Origin: Clostridium sp.
GTDB lineage: Bacteria; Bacillota_I; Bacilli_A; Acholeplasmatales; Anaeroplasmataceae
Direction: 5' to 3'
Assembly (NCBI GenBank): GCA_022010015.1
Contig: CP091735.1
Location: forward strand, 372,001-436,000
Length of the DNA stretch: 64,000 nt
The stretch's first letter is position 1. Each line of letters starts with the position of its first letter. The position numbers and the translations under genes were made by a program. Shown here piece after piece: positions 53,035 through 64,000 of this stretch. The notes under the pieces are model-generated. The model was not told the origin of the DNA. It saw only the letters and a program-made list of their open reading frames with translations, and ran no database searches.

Positions 53035-53457
53035 TTACTTCTTAGCAGCTTTAGGTTTCTTAGCACCATATTTAGAACGTCCTTGCATACGGTTAGCAAC
53101 ACCTGTAGTATCTAATGCACCACGGATAATATGATAACGTACACCTGGTAAGTCCTTAACACGTCCACCACGAATTAAAACAGTACTATGCTCTTGTAAT
53201 GAATGTCCAACACCTGGAATATAAGCAGTTACTTCAATTCCGTTTGTTAAACGTACACGAGCATATTTACGTAATGCAGAGTTTGGCTTCTTAGGTGTCA
53301 TAGTTGTAACACGTGTACAAACTCCACGCTTTTGTGGTGATGGAAGGCTAGTTGGTCTCTTCTTTAAAGAATTATATCCTACTAATAAGCTTTGAGCTTT
53401 AGATTTATAAACTTTATCTTCTCTTCCTTTACGTACTAATTGTTCAATAGTTGGCAT
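53035..53457 (-). CDS. rpsL: 30S ribosomal protein S12
   Basis: Intact 140 residues. CTRVTTMTPKKPNSALRKYA and IRGGRVKDLPGVRYH carry the lysines at streptomycin-related positions (42 and 87 in E. coli numbering), both as in sensitive strains. First gene of the str operon. Confidence 0.97.
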   Translation of the reverse strand: MPTIEQLVRKGREDKVYKSKAQSLLVGYNSLKKRPTSLPSPQKRGVCTRVTTMTPKKPNSALRKYARVRLTNGIEVTAYIPGVGHSLQEHSTVLIRGGRVKDLPGVRYHIIRGALDTTGVANRMQGRSKYGAKKPKAAKK

Positions 53458-53551
53458 AGTTTATTTCTCCTTTCTACAGCCTATCTAGGTTGTATTATAA
53501 ACACCATAAAATTTCGATTAAAAATTTACACTATTTTTTCACAGCAAGAGT

Positions 53552-53582
53552 ATTATACATAAGAAAAAAATACTCTTGTCAA
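53552..53582 (-). promoter_or_regulatory. str operon promoter
   Basis: TTGACA (53582-53577) and TATAAT (53557-53552) stand 19 bases apart, with a run of seven T in the spacer. If the run is really five, as similar runs in coding genes suggest, the spacing is the ideal 17. The 53458-53773 stretch otherwise holds only the untranslated leader and AT-rich spacer. Confidence 0.75.
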
Positions 53583-53773
53583 CAACAAAAAAACAAAAAA
53601 ACGCACTTTTTTTATTCTTTTTCAAAAAAACGCCAGTTAGCGTGTACGATAAAAAAACAGCCTATTTACTTATTTTTTTATATTTATATTATTTCATCAA
53701 AAAAAGTAATATTATACATATTTAATATTGCAACAATTAAAAAAATAATTGATATAATTATAAATGCTTAACT

Positions 53774-53848
53774 GGTCGCGTAGTATAATGGAGATTACTA
53801 GGCCCTCCTAAGGCCTCAATAACGGTTCGAATCCGTTCGTGACTGCCA
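53774..53848 (+). tRNA. tRNA-Arg(CCU)
   Basis: Acceptor GGTCGCG/CGTGACT, anticodon loop CTCCTAA, T loop TTCGAAT, encoded CCA. Alone on the plus strand. Confidence 0.9.
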
Positions 53849-53861
53849 TCTAAAGTAATTA

Positions 53862-53890
53862 AGCCTGATTATGCAGGCTTTTTATTTTTT
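53862..53890 (+). terminator. Terminator of tRNA-Arg
   Basis: AGCCTG-ATTATG-CAGGCT followed by TTTTATTTTTT. Confidence 0.8.
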
Positions 53891-53920
53891 AAAAAAGAGA
53901 TTGTCCAAACAATCTCTTTT
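53889..53920 (-). terminator. Terminator of the pectate lyase gene
   Basis: AGAGATTGT/ACAATCTCT stem with a 4-nt loop, followed by a T run on the minus strand; it lies directly after the lyase stop. Confidence 0.75.
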
Positions 53921-53924
53921 ATTA

Positions 53925-56505
53925 CTATAATATATCAACAACAATTGATTCTATATAAATACCTGTTCCACCAGATGAACGATATATTTGATAATTAGCT
54001 TCCTCAGTGCTTGAAAATTCAAATGTATAGCTTTGATACTCATTTGTCATATTCGCAGTTTGTTCATTTGATTTATTTCCATTAGTAACACCTAGTACTG
54101 CTATCTTTTCTGTTGAATTAATTTTTTTGCCTTAATTGTAACTCTAATACTACCACTTGCCTTAAAAAGAAATATAATGGTCAGTAATATTATTGGAACT
54201 ATCTTTATTAACTGAATTATTTAATTTAAGAATATTGTTTTTCTAAAGCAACTGCTTGAGGCTTTAATGAAGCCATATAGCTAAAGAAGCCATTTGTTCC
54301 CATTGCACTAGATAAGCTAGTAAGTGTAGCAGCATTTAAAACATAAGTTGTGCATTCTTCAGTTCCACCGCTAGTTGAGCCTGACCCAGTACTACTACTA
54401 CTTGAGCTTGTTGACCCACTTGGATTATCATCTAAGGTATTACTAATACCACTATAACCATTATAATAAATTCCTGCCATTTTTATGCAATCATTTTTAG
54501 CTTGCGCTGGTGAAGTTAAAAGCTCAACATTACTTTTATTATTGATAGAGTCATAATAAAATAAACTACTATTAATATCAAAGTTTGTATAATCAGCCTT
54601 ACCATTAGGTAAGCATAAACCACTTAATGTAGTATTTCTTGTTGAAACAACGCTAGCTAATGACTTGCCACAGCCAGTTAAATAATCATTATATGATTTA
54701 ATTACCGTATATTTATATTTATCAGTTTTAGTAACCTTTTTGAGGATTGGTACAGCCCTCAAAAATAATTTCCCTCACTTAACACAAAGGCATTAGCTCT
54801 AATATCCTGAGCAGTTGAGCATTTGTAATAATAATTATTATATAAATGCATATTAGCTTGTCTTCCTAACGGAAGTCTTGAGCCAACCTGATTATAATAA
54901 TTATGATGGAAGGTTATATTCATATTATAAACAGTATCACTACCACCAACAAGTCCAGTTTTTTTACAATTATTAAACTTATTATAGGCTAAGGTAACAT
55001 TATGAACACCAGATAAATCAAAAGCACCATCACCATAGTTTTTATCTCTTTCACCAGTAATATCCCATTTATTTAATCCCTTATTAAATACATTATTATG
55101 AATCCAATAATTACCACATTTAGACGCATCAGTTTTGTCACCATCAAAGCTACAAGCATCCTCAGGATTAGATGTAATAGTTAAATTTCTTACCTCAATT
55201 GAATTACAATTAGACCATGTCATTCCAAATTGAAAGAACTCAGCACTATTTCCAATACCCTCAACTGTAACATTAGATGCACCAGAAATATCTAGCATAT
55301 TATTATAGGAATCATCATCATAAACTGTTTTTACCAGTAATCTTTGAATATTTTTGTTCCTGAATAGGTCGTTTCCTTTTTTTACCTGAATTACCTATAC
55401 TAACACTACTAAGACCCGTTTTAGTTGTAGTGTAATTATAAGATTTCAAAGCCTTTTTTTATCAAGAAGCTTAACAGAAAGACCAACAAGATTTTTCTCC
55501 ATATGTTGTTTCTAATTCATTATTAAAGAATTCTTTATCCAAAGCATCTGTATAATTAGAACCATCTGCAAGTCTTGGCTCCATATCTTTACTTTTTCCA
55601 TTGATTTGTTGTAATTTTATCTAAAAATTCTTATATCAAGGGGATAACTAGACTTAGATTGATTTTTTTAAAATATTCACTAAACCTGTATAGGTTTTTC
55701 CCACCAAGAGTAGCTGATACAGTATTTTTTTAGTTTCATTAGAAACATTAACAACTACAGCATTAGGTTTTAATGTACCATCGTTATTATAAGCACCAAC
55801 AGCAGTACTATTATTAAAGTTAGCATAGCCACTTCGATCATTTAAATAAGCTAAAGCATTAGTAACTGTTATTTGCTTGCCTGCATTTCTAGTTATTAAA
55901 ACATCATATAGTCCTGACTTTAAACCAACAATATCAGCACGACATACACCCTCATTATATCTAATTAAATTAGAATCCAAAAATATTATATGATGTGCTA
56001 TTCTTTTCTTTATATTGAACAATTGCCCCTACATTAGAGGTATCCCTCCACTCAAAGTATAACCCTTCATTGTAGCCGCCACTTGCCTGTAGGTAATTAT
56101 TATCATCAATTATAGTACTACTTGAGCTTGTACTACTATTTGAGCTTGTACTACTGCTTGAACTTGTGCTACTACTTGAGCTTGTGCTACTACTTGAGCT
56201 TGTGCTACTACTTGAGCTTGTACTACTATTTGAGCTTGTACTACTATTTGAGCTTGTACTACTATTTGAGCTTGTACTACTGCTTGAGCTTGTACTACTA
56301 TTTGAGCTTGTACTACTATTTGAGCTTGTACTACTATTTGAGCTTGTACTACTATTTGAGCTTGTACTACTATTTGAGCTTGTACTACTGCTTGAATTTG
56401 CAGTTTCATTTGATATAGCACTATTACTAATATCAATCTTACATGAAGTAAGACCTAATATTCCAACAAATGCTAACGCAATTAATTTTTCCCTTTTCTT
56501 TTCAT
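53925..56505 (-). CDS. Pectate lyase lipoprotein (PL1 family), frames broken
   Basis: Cleaves polygalacturonate by beta-elimination outside the cell. ATG 56505; signal and lipobox LTSC within the first 25 residues; a long (SSTSSN)n linker; an N-terminal region with IVGLKSGLYDVLITRNAGKQ; then the PL1 beta-helix: GDGAFDLSGVHNVTLAYNKF, NITFHHNYYNQVGSRLPLGR (the R-x-P-x-x-R catalytic segment). The C-terminus (YQIYRSSGGTGIYIESIVVD) looks like a carbohydrate-binding or beta-sandwich domain. About 860 residues with breaks near 54230, 54770, 55310, 55460, 55730 and 55990. Confidence 0.85.
56112..56398 (-). repeat. 18-bp tandem repeat encoding a Ser/Thr linker
   Basis: About 16 copies of the unit GAGCTTGTACTACTATTT (plus strand), encoding SSNSST. 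Two variants (ACTATTTG, ACTACTTG/GCTTG) alternate in blocks, a sign of recent unequal crossing-over. It forms the flexible linker between the lipid anchor and the lyase. Confidence 0.92.
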
Positions 56506-56617
56506 TTTTTTCTATTTCCTTTTCCACTATATGCTTAATTATAACACATTTTTTTAACAAAAAGTGATAAAAATAGAAGAAGACCATTTAAAAAGTCTCC
56601 CTCTATTAAAAAAATAA

Positions 56618-57787
56618 TTACTTTGATTTGTAAACAACCTTACCAAACATACCTTTTTTTAAAGTTATTTAATTCATCTTGAGCTGGCTTATAGCCTTGT
56701 TGTGCCGCCTTTGTCAACCATTCAACTGCCTTTTCTGGTTCAACCTGTTGAACACCTTTACCAGTTAAATAGCATTTAGCAACCTTAACACAAGCCTCAG
56801 GATTACCTTGTTGAGCAGCTTTTTCCCACCAAAATCTAGCTAAAAATGGGTCAACAGGTATTTCATCCTTACCATTAGCATAGCAATTACCAAGATTCAT
56901 TTGAGCCGGGATATAATTTTGGTCAGCAGCCTTTTCCCACCACTTAAATGCTGTTTTTAAATCCTTAACAACACCAGTACCATAGAAATAACAGCTTCCT
57001 AAATTACATTGAGCCTCAAGGCTTCCGTTTCCTGCCGCTTTTATCCACCAAACTAAAGCATTTTTAATACTTTTAGGAATTCCATCACCATTAAAATAAC
57101 GAGTTCCTAATTTACATTGAGCCTCAACATTTCCACCATTTGCTGCCTTTTCAAACCATTGAATAGCTTGAATAAGATTTCTTGGAACGCCCTTTCCATT
57201 AGCATAATAATATCCTAAACGATTTTGAGCATTTACATCGCCAGCCTCAGCAGCCTTAGAAAACCAAAATACTGCTTGATGTAAATCTTGAGTTGTTCCT
57301 TCACCACGCTCGTAGCAATAACCTAATCTAAATTGTGCATCTAAATTATTAGCCTGAGCAGCTTTAGTAAACCAGAATACAGCCTGACAAGAATCCTTAT
57401 CAACACCCATACCACGCATATAGCAACAGCCTAAACGATATGCCGCATCAAGTTGTCCGTTTTTTGCAGCATTTGTATACCATAAAACCGCTTGTTGACG
57501 ATCTTGATTTACACCTTCACCACGTTCATAGCACATACCTAAATAGTATTGGGCATCAGGGACTCCTGACATAGCTGATTTTGAAAAATATTCAAATGCA
57601 TATGAATAATCTTGGCGAACACCTTCACCTTTATAAAAGCAACGTCCTAAATAAAAACTAGCGTTTGCATCTCCAAGCGAAGCAAGAGCACTCCACTCTT
57701 TAAAAAGCTTTGGCATATTCTTTTTTTCTTGATAATACTCATTTGCAAGTTGTAATTGTTCACTTTTTTTGTATCAATCTTTGCCAT
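56618..57787 (-). CDS. Sel1-repeat protein
   Basis: Eight to nine Sel1 (TPR-like) repeats of 36 residues, each with A-x-x-x-L-G-x-x-Y...G-x-G-V...D...A-x-x-W-x-x-K-A-A. The main frame is uninterrupted for 358 residues; correction of one A run each end restores the start MAKIDTKSEQLQLANEYYQE (ATG 57787) and the C-terminus KKGMFGKVVYKSK (stop 56618). No signal peptide, so probably a cytoplasmic protein-protein adaptor. Partner unknown. Immediately downstream of rpoC. Confidence 0.85.
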
Positions 57788-57875
57788 CTTTTTTTAAACC
57801 TTTTTCCTCTTCCTGTATTTTTTTATTAAAGATGAGTTTAGAAATAGCAAGCTCTTTTGCTATTCCAACTCAGTT

Positions 57876-60800
57876 TTAATCATCAACATCTTCGATTGCC
57901 TTTAATAATGCACTAACTCCATCGACTTCCTCATCGTTATCGATTTCGTTATCTAATTCAGCTTCTTCATCATCGAATGATTCATCTTCAGTATTATCTA
58001 GTTCTTCATCGTCTTCGACATCATCTAAATCAGCTGGCTTATGCTCACAAGTAAATGTTTCTTCTTGTAAAACACCAGTTCCAGCAGGAATTAGTCCACC
58101 AATAATAACATTTTCCTTTAGGCCAACTAGGTTATCAACCTTTGACTTAATTGCTGCAGATGTAAGAATACGAGTTGTTTCCTGGAATGAACATGCAGAT
58201 AAGAATGAGTTAGATGCAAGGGCTGCCTTAGTAATACCAAGTAATAATGGTTTTGCAACTGGAAGCTCTCCACCATTTTTCATAACCTCAGATACTGCAT
58301 CAGCAAACTCATCAACTGAAACCTCACGACCAGGTAATAGCTTAGTTGAACCTTCTTTAATAACAATTAGCTTACGCATCATTTGTCTAACAATGATTTC
58401 GATATGCTTATCAGAAATTTCAACACCTTGAGAACGATAAACCTTTTGAACTTCATCAACTATATACTTTTGAGCATCCTCAGTAGATTGAATTCTTAAG
58501 ATTTCCTTAGGTGCCTTAGAACCCTTAATTAAAGGTGTACCACGAGTAATTGTATCGCCAAGCTTAACATTTAATTCAGATGTAACCTCAACGATATAGC
58601 TATGCTCTTCACCCTTCTCATCTTTAATTACAACATTCATACCATTCTTTGTACGATCTAGAGCAACAACCTCTCCATCATACTCACTAATTGTTGTCTT
58701 ACCTTTTGGCTTACGTGCCTCAAACAATTCCTGAACACGTGGAAGACCTTGAGTAATATCGGCAGCAGATGCAACACCACCTGTGTGGAATGTACGCATT
58801 GTAAGCTGAGTACCAGGTTCACCAATTGATTGAGCGGCAATTGTACCAACAGCCTCTCCAACCTCAACAATTGTATTAGTTGCTAGGTTACGTCCATAGC
58901 ACTTAACACATACACCTCTACGGCAAGCACATGTTAAATTTGTACGTAAGCATACGCTCTTAATCTTAGCCTTAGCAATTTCATCAGCTAATACCTCATC
59001 AATTAATTCGTTACGCTTTACAATAACCTCACCAGTTTCAGGATTTACAATATCCTTAGCAGCAAATCTACCAATACAACGCTCACTAACAGAAACAACA
59101 ACCTTTCCATCAGCACTTATTATATCAGTTAAATCCATACCACGATTAGTACCACAATCAACAGCAGAAATAATTATATCTTGAGAAACGTCAACTAAAC
59201 GACGAGTTAAATATCCAGATTCAGCAGTCTTTAATGCTGTATCTGTAGATCCCTTACGAGAACCATGGGTTGAAATAAAGAATTCAGATACGGTTAATCC
59301 TTCACGGAAGTTAGCCTTTACGGGAACCTCAATAGTTTCACCAGCAGTGTTACTCATAAGACCACGCATACCTGCTAATTGAGCAAAGTTAGATGCGTTA
59401 CCACGTGAACCAGAATCAGCCATCATAAAAATAGCATTTTCCTTTTGTTTTGCAAGTTCATCCCAAAGACCTTTTTGAATCTCATCACGAGCATTACTCC
59501 ACTCTTCGTTAACTAGCTTCTTTCTTTCTGAATCAGTCAACATACCTAAATCAAATAGCTCTGTTATTTGCTTAATCTTCTCATCAGATTGTTTAATTCT
59601 TGTATCCTTACCATCGTACTTTAATACGTCAGCCATAGAAATAGTAATTCCTGATAATGTAGAATAATAGAATCCTTGATCCTTAAGATCATCTAGCATA
59701 CGTGAAGTTGCTGTAACCTTAAATCTCTTAAATACTTCAGCAATGATTCTAGCTAAATATTTCTTATTGAATGGCTTATTTAGAGGCATATTTATCATCT
59801 TGTCATATGCTTCCTTACTATTTAATTTAACAAAGAACTTTTCAGGAGTTTCATTCATTAAATTATCCTCAGTAGGCTCATTTAAATATGGGAATTCTTC
59901 AGGAAGAATTTCATTAAATATAAGCTTTCCAAGAGTAGTAAATAAATATTTACCTTCAATTTTATCTTGATTTAAACGAGATTGAGGTAAACTCTTAGGT
60001 GCAATAAAAATACGTGTATGAAGAGTAATTTCATTATTACGATAAGCAATAAATGCTTCATCCTTACATGTATAAATATGACCCTCATTAGTCTCATACT
60101 CACGTTCCATAGTTAAATAATAGTTACCAAGAACCATATCCTGAGTAGGGGTAACAACTGGCTTACCATCCTTAGGGTTTAAGATGTTATTAGAAGCTAG
60201 CATTAATAAACGAGCTTCAGCCTGTGCCTCTAAAGATAGAGGAACATGGACTGCCATTTGGTCACCATCGAAGTCCGCATTGAATGGTGTACAAACAAGT
60301 GGATGTAGACGAATAGCCTTTCCTTCAATTAGTACTGGTTCAAAGGCTTGAATACCTAAACGGTGAAGTGTAGGGGCACGGTTTAATAAAACTGGATGCT
60401 CACGTACAACATTCTCTAAAATTGGCCAAACCTTATCATCCTGACGCTCACAAATCTTCTTTGCTGCGCTAACACTTAATTGACCAGGATTTTCTTGCAT
60501 TAAAGCATGAATAACAAATGGTTTAAATAATGTTAAAGCCATCTCCTTTGGTAAACCACATTGATACATCTTTAAAGATGGACCAACAACGATTACTGAA
60601 CGTCCTGAATAGTCAACACGTTTACCAAGTAATTTTGACGGAAGCGTCCCTGCTTACCACGAAGCATATCAGATAAACTCTTTAAATGATGATTCTTTTT
60701 CAACAACGGCCTTCTTGCCACGTTTTGAATTATCAATTAAAGCATCAACAGCCTCTTGAAGCATACGCTTTTCATTTTTAATAATTAATGTTGGTGCATG

Positions 60801-61619
60801 TTGTTCATATTGTCTTTTTAAACGATTGTTACGATTTAAAATACGACGATATAAATCATTTAAGTCAGTAGTAGCAAATCTACCACCATCTAGCTGAACC
60901 ATTGGTCTTAAATCAGCTGGAATAACTGGTAATACCTCTAAAATCATCCATTCAGGTTTGTTATTAGAATGAAGGAATGATTCAACAATTTCCAAACGCT
61001 TAATAACATGATCACGACGTTGCTTTGAAGTAGTCTTTAGCTTACGACGTAACACCTGTGCTTCACGTTCAAGATCAAGTTCTTGTAATAATTTCTTAAC
61101 AGCCTCAGCACCAGTTAAAGCTGTAAATGTTGAGCCAAATTGCTCACGCTTTAGTGAATACTCGCCTTCTGATAAAATTTGCTTTCTAGCCAAGCCAGTT
61201 TTACCTGGATCAATAACAATATATGATGCTAGATAAACAATTTCCTCAAGCTCCTTACTCTTTAATTCAAGTAAAGTTGCTAGTGGAGATGGGGTATTTC
61301 TTAAATACCAAGTATGTACAACTGGAGAAGCAAGGGTAATATGACCCATTCTTTCACGTCTAACATTTTTCTCAGTATATTCTACTCCACACTTTTCACA
61401 AACCTTTCCACGATCAGCAGGACGCTTTGTTTTACCACAAGCACATGTATAATCCTTTTGAGGTCCGAAAATCTTTTCGCAGAATAATCCATCTGGTTCA
61501 GGCTTTAATGTACGATAGTTAATAGTTTCATGCTTTTTTTAACCTCACCATGAGACCAAGATAAGATTTCTTGAGGAGAAGCTAAACCAATTTTTAATAT
61601 ATTTATATTGCATACTCAT
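57876..61619 (-). CDS. rpoC: RNA polymerase beta' subunit, frames broken
   Basis: ATG 61619 (MSMQYKYIKIGLASPQEILS) seven bases after the site GGAGGGC. Zinc finger CACGKTKRPADRGKVCEKCG; YNADFDGDQMAVHVPL-type active site (FNADFDGDQMAVHVPLS); bridge helix and trigger loop present (GLTVSEFFISTHGSRKGSTD; ARKPKGKTTISEYDG). Breaks at about 61590, 61540, 60685 and 60632; three are surplus A/T bases and one a missing base. Ends in an unusual, very acidic tail of about 60 residues rich in Asp/Glu. Joined length about 1245 residues. Confidence 0.96.
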
Positions 61620-61634
61620 AATTATAGCCCTCCA

Positions 61635-64000
61635 TTAAAATCCAAATTTTGATATATAATCTTCGGAACTTGAATTGCTAACAATACTCTTGTTTGCTTC
61701 ATCTTCTCCGTTATTATTAATTAATTCAACGTGTAATCCAAGTGCTTGAAGTTCACGTGTTAATACTCTAAATGATTCTGGAATAGATGACTCTGGAATA
61801 GGTTGACCATTAACTATTGCGTTAAACACCTTATTTCTTCCAACAATATCATCTGACTTAACAGTCATCATTTCTCTTAGGGTATGAGCAGCACCATAAG
61901 CCTCTAGTGCCCAAACCTCCATTTCACCAAAACGTTGACCACCCTTTTGTGCCTTACCACCCATAGGCTGTTGAGTAACAAGTGTATAGTTACCAACGCT
62001 ACGAGCATGTAGCTTATCCTCAACCATGTGGCTTAGCTTGATGAAATACATAATACCAACTGTTACACGATTTTCAAATGGTTCACCATTACGTCCATCG
62101 TATAATACTTCTTTTCCATCAGGTGCCAAGTTAGCATCTGCCATAATTTGTTGAATATCCTCAATTGTTGCACCATCAAATACTGGAGTTGCAACCTTAA
62201 TTCCTAATTTCTTAGCAGCAAGACCTAAGTGAAGCTCTAATACCTGACCGATATTCATACGGCTTGGTACACCTTGTGGGTTAAGCATAATGTCAATTGG
62301 ACGACCATCAGCTGTAAATGGCATATCCTCAACTGGAAGAATATTAGAAATAACACCCTTATTTCCATGACGACCAGCCATCTTATCTCCTACCATTATC
62401 TTACGCTTTTGAACGATATAAACTCTTACAACCTCATTAACTCCAGGAGGAAGCTCATCGCCCTTAGCTTTAGAGAAATGCTGTACGCTTTGAACAATAC
62501 CGCCGCCACCATGTGGAACAGTTAAAGATGTATCCCTATTATCTCTACCCTTTTCACCGAAGATAGCAAGCATTAATCTTTCTTCAGGAGTAGGCTCATT
62601 TTGTCCCTTTGGTGTAACCTTACCAACAAGGATATCGCCTTCCTTAACCTCAGTACCAGGAATAACAATTCCATTAGCATCAAGGTTCTTCTTCATATCA
62701 TCACCGACATTTGGAATTTCACAAGTAAATTCTTCACGTCCAAGCTTAGTATCACGAGCTTCAACACTGAATTCATCAATATGAAGTGAAGTATAGCAGT
62801 CATCATAAACCATTCTTTCGCTCATGATTACAGCATCCTCATAGTTGTAGCCATCCCATGTCATAAATGCTACTCTAACATTTCTACCAAGAGCAAGCTC
62901 TCCATCCTTCATAGATTGACCATCAGCGATAATATCACCGCGTTCAATTCTCTCGCCAGCCTTAACAATTGGACGTTGCATAATAGCTGTAGCAGAGTTT
63001 GAACGAAGGAATTGATATAATTCATAGGTGCGAAGTTCACCGCTGTCTTCCTTAACAACGATTCTTTTTGCATCAACATATTCAACAATACCATCAGATA
63101 CGGCAACACAAGCACTACCACTATCGTGAGCAGCCTTATATTCCATACCAGTACCAACAATTGGACTCTCAGGAGCAATAATTGGAACGGCCTGACGTTG
63201 CATGTTAGCACCCATTAGGGCACGTGTTGCGTCATCATGCTCCAAGAATGGAACGCACGCAGCAGCAACTGAAACAATTTGCTTTGGTGAAACATCCATA
63301 TAATCAACAGAATTAGGGTTAACCATTTCTGTTTCTCCATTACGTCTACCAATAACAGATTCATCTAATATATAACCATTTTCATCAAGACGAGTAGATG
63401 CTGAAGCAATAACAACACCATTTTCCTTATCAGCTGATAAATAAACCTTTTCATCAGTTATATAAACACGACCATCCTTATCCTTTGCAGCCTTTAAATA
63501 TGGAGTTTCAATGAAACCATATTCATTAACCTTTGCATAAGTTGCTAAAGATGTAATCAAACCAATTGAAGGACCTTCAGGAGTTTCAATTGGGCACATT
63601 CTACCATAGTGTGAATTATGTACGTCACGTACCTCTACACCAGCACGATCACGGGCAATACCACCAGCACCTAAAGCTGATATACGACGCTTTTGCGTGA
63701 TTTCAGCAAGTGGGTTAATTTGATCCATAAACTGTGATAACTGGCTTGAACCAAAGAATTCCTTTAAAGCAGAAGTTAAATGCTTAATATTAATTAAATT
63801 TTGAGGAGTAGCATCTGCAACCTCAACAGTTGGCATTCTCTCCTTAATATTCTTTTCAAGTTTAGCAAAACCAATTCTAAATTGATTTTTTAATAATTCA
63901 CCAATTAAACGTAAACGACGATTTCCTAGATGATCAATATCATCAAGAGAACCAACATTATCATATAAATTAGCATAATAGCTTAAAGATGCAACAATAT
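61635..64000 (-). CDS. rpoB: RNA polymerase beta subunit, 5' end beyond window
   Basis: The open frame continues upstream of the first ATG to the window edge (LDDIDHLGNRRLRLIGELLK), so this is the C-terminal two thirds of RpoB. The rifampicin-pocket segment LSQFMDQINPLAEITQKRRI is present, with Gln at the position of E. coli His526 and Ile at Asn518. Later motifs AGRHGNKGVISN and PMGGKAQKGGQRFGEMEVWA are normal. Stop 61635, 16 bases before the rpoC ATG. Confidence 0.97.
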   Translation of the reverse strand, partial: IVASLSYYANLYDNVGSLDDIDHLGNRRLRLIGELLKNQFRIGFAKLEKNIKERMPTVEVADATPQNLINIKHLTSALKEFFGSSQLSQFMDQINPLAEITQKRRISALGAGGIARDRAGVEVRDVHNSHYGRMCPIETPEGPSIGLITSLATYAKVNEYGFIETPYLKAAKDKDGRVYITDEKVYLSADKENGVVIASASTRLDENGYILDESVIGRRNGETEMVNPNSVDYMDVSPKQIVSVAAACVPFLEHDDATRALMGANMQRQAVPIIAPESPIVGTGMEYKAAHDSGSACVAVSDGIVEYVDAKRIVVKEDSGELRTYELYQFLRSNSATAIMQRPIVKAGERIERGDIIADGQSMKDGELALGRNVRVAFMTWDGYNYEDAVIMSERMVYDDCYTSLHIDEFSVEARDTKLGREEFTCEIPNVGDDMKKNLDANGIVIPGTEVKEGDILVGKVTPKGQNEPTPEERLMLAIFGEKGRDNRDTSLTVPHGGGGIVQSVQHFSKAKGDELPPGVNEVVRVYIVQKRKIMVGDKMAGRHGNKGVISNILPVEDMPFTADGRPIDIMLNPQGVPSRMNIGQVLELHLGLAAKKLGIKVATPVFDGATIEDIQQIMADANLAPDGKEVLYDGRNGEPFENRVTVGIMYFIKLSHMVEDKLHARSVGNYTLVTQQPMGGKAQKGGQRFGEMEVWALEAYGAAHTLREMMTVKSDDIVGRNKVFNAIVNGQPIPESSIPESFRVLTRELQALGLHVELINNNGEDEANKSIVSNSSSEDYISKFGF

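Noticed and set aside
56112..56398. Regular short repeats resembling a CRISPR array
   Set aside because: Units are contiguous 18-mers without spacers and are read in frame as a protein linker.
56110..56567. Leu/Tyr/Val-rich frames on both strands, up to 133 codons
   Set aside because: They are other-frame readings of the 18-bp repeat that encodes the Ser/Thr linker of the pectate lyase.

Overview
The window is AT-rich, low-GC Firmicutes-type DNA read with the standard genetic code (TGG for Trp; TGA terminates genes). Gene order (rpoB-rpoC, rpsL-rpsG-fusA-tuf, rpsF-ssb-rpsR, gdpP-rplI-dnaB, prfA-prmC-tsaC), pectin-degrading lipoproteins and the 16S sequence suggest an uncultured gut member of Bacilli (RF39/Erysipelotrichia-like); this placement is inference.

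Positions 1-25113 are most of an A118/Siphovirus-like prophage. Its left end lies outside the window and its right end abuts the 3' end of a tRNA-Thr(CGU) gene. On the minus strand, read right to left, it holds small early genes, a Rad50-like ATPase, an HNH endonuclease, RecT, an MBL-fold hydrolase, a replisome organizer, a phage sliding clamp, a ubiquitin-like cassette (small protein ending GNRG, ThiF/E1-like, E2-like PRTRC-B), a DNA methyltransferase with an SNF2 helicase, a late regulator, then terminase, portal and minor capsid genes. On the plus strand are two related repressors, an ImmA-like protease and the integrase. Between the divergent regulators lies a ~440-nt untranslated stretch with a promoter, nested hairpins and a terminator. 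A matching pair of mini-cassettes (promoter with palindromic operator, ~35-aa peptide, ribbon-helix-helix protein) stands at the two sides of the early region.

Positions 25114-33800 hold an ElaA-type acetyltransferase, small genes, tRNA-Thr(UGU), tRNA-Val(UAC), a complete 16S-23S-5S operon with three tandem promoters, a GH105 pectin-oligosaccharide hydrolase, a GNAT protein and a degenerate SpoIIR-like gene. Positions 33800-49100 carry housekeeping clusters (tsaC-prmC-prfA; dnaB-rplI-gdpP; rpsR-ssb-rpsF; htrA, tatD, vanZ-like), one class A PBP and a YjcZ-like peptide. Positions 49100-64000 carry the str operon, tRNA-Arg(CCU), a large secreted pectate lyase, a Sel1-repeat protein, rpoC and the 3' part of rpoB.

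Many genes, including essential ones, are split by one- or two-base indels, nearly always in A/T runs of 4-8. Similar length errors appear in rRNA and tRNA, so most breaks look like sequencing errors rather than pseudogenes. I therefore give joined coordinates for genes whose frames can be reconciled, and note the breaks.
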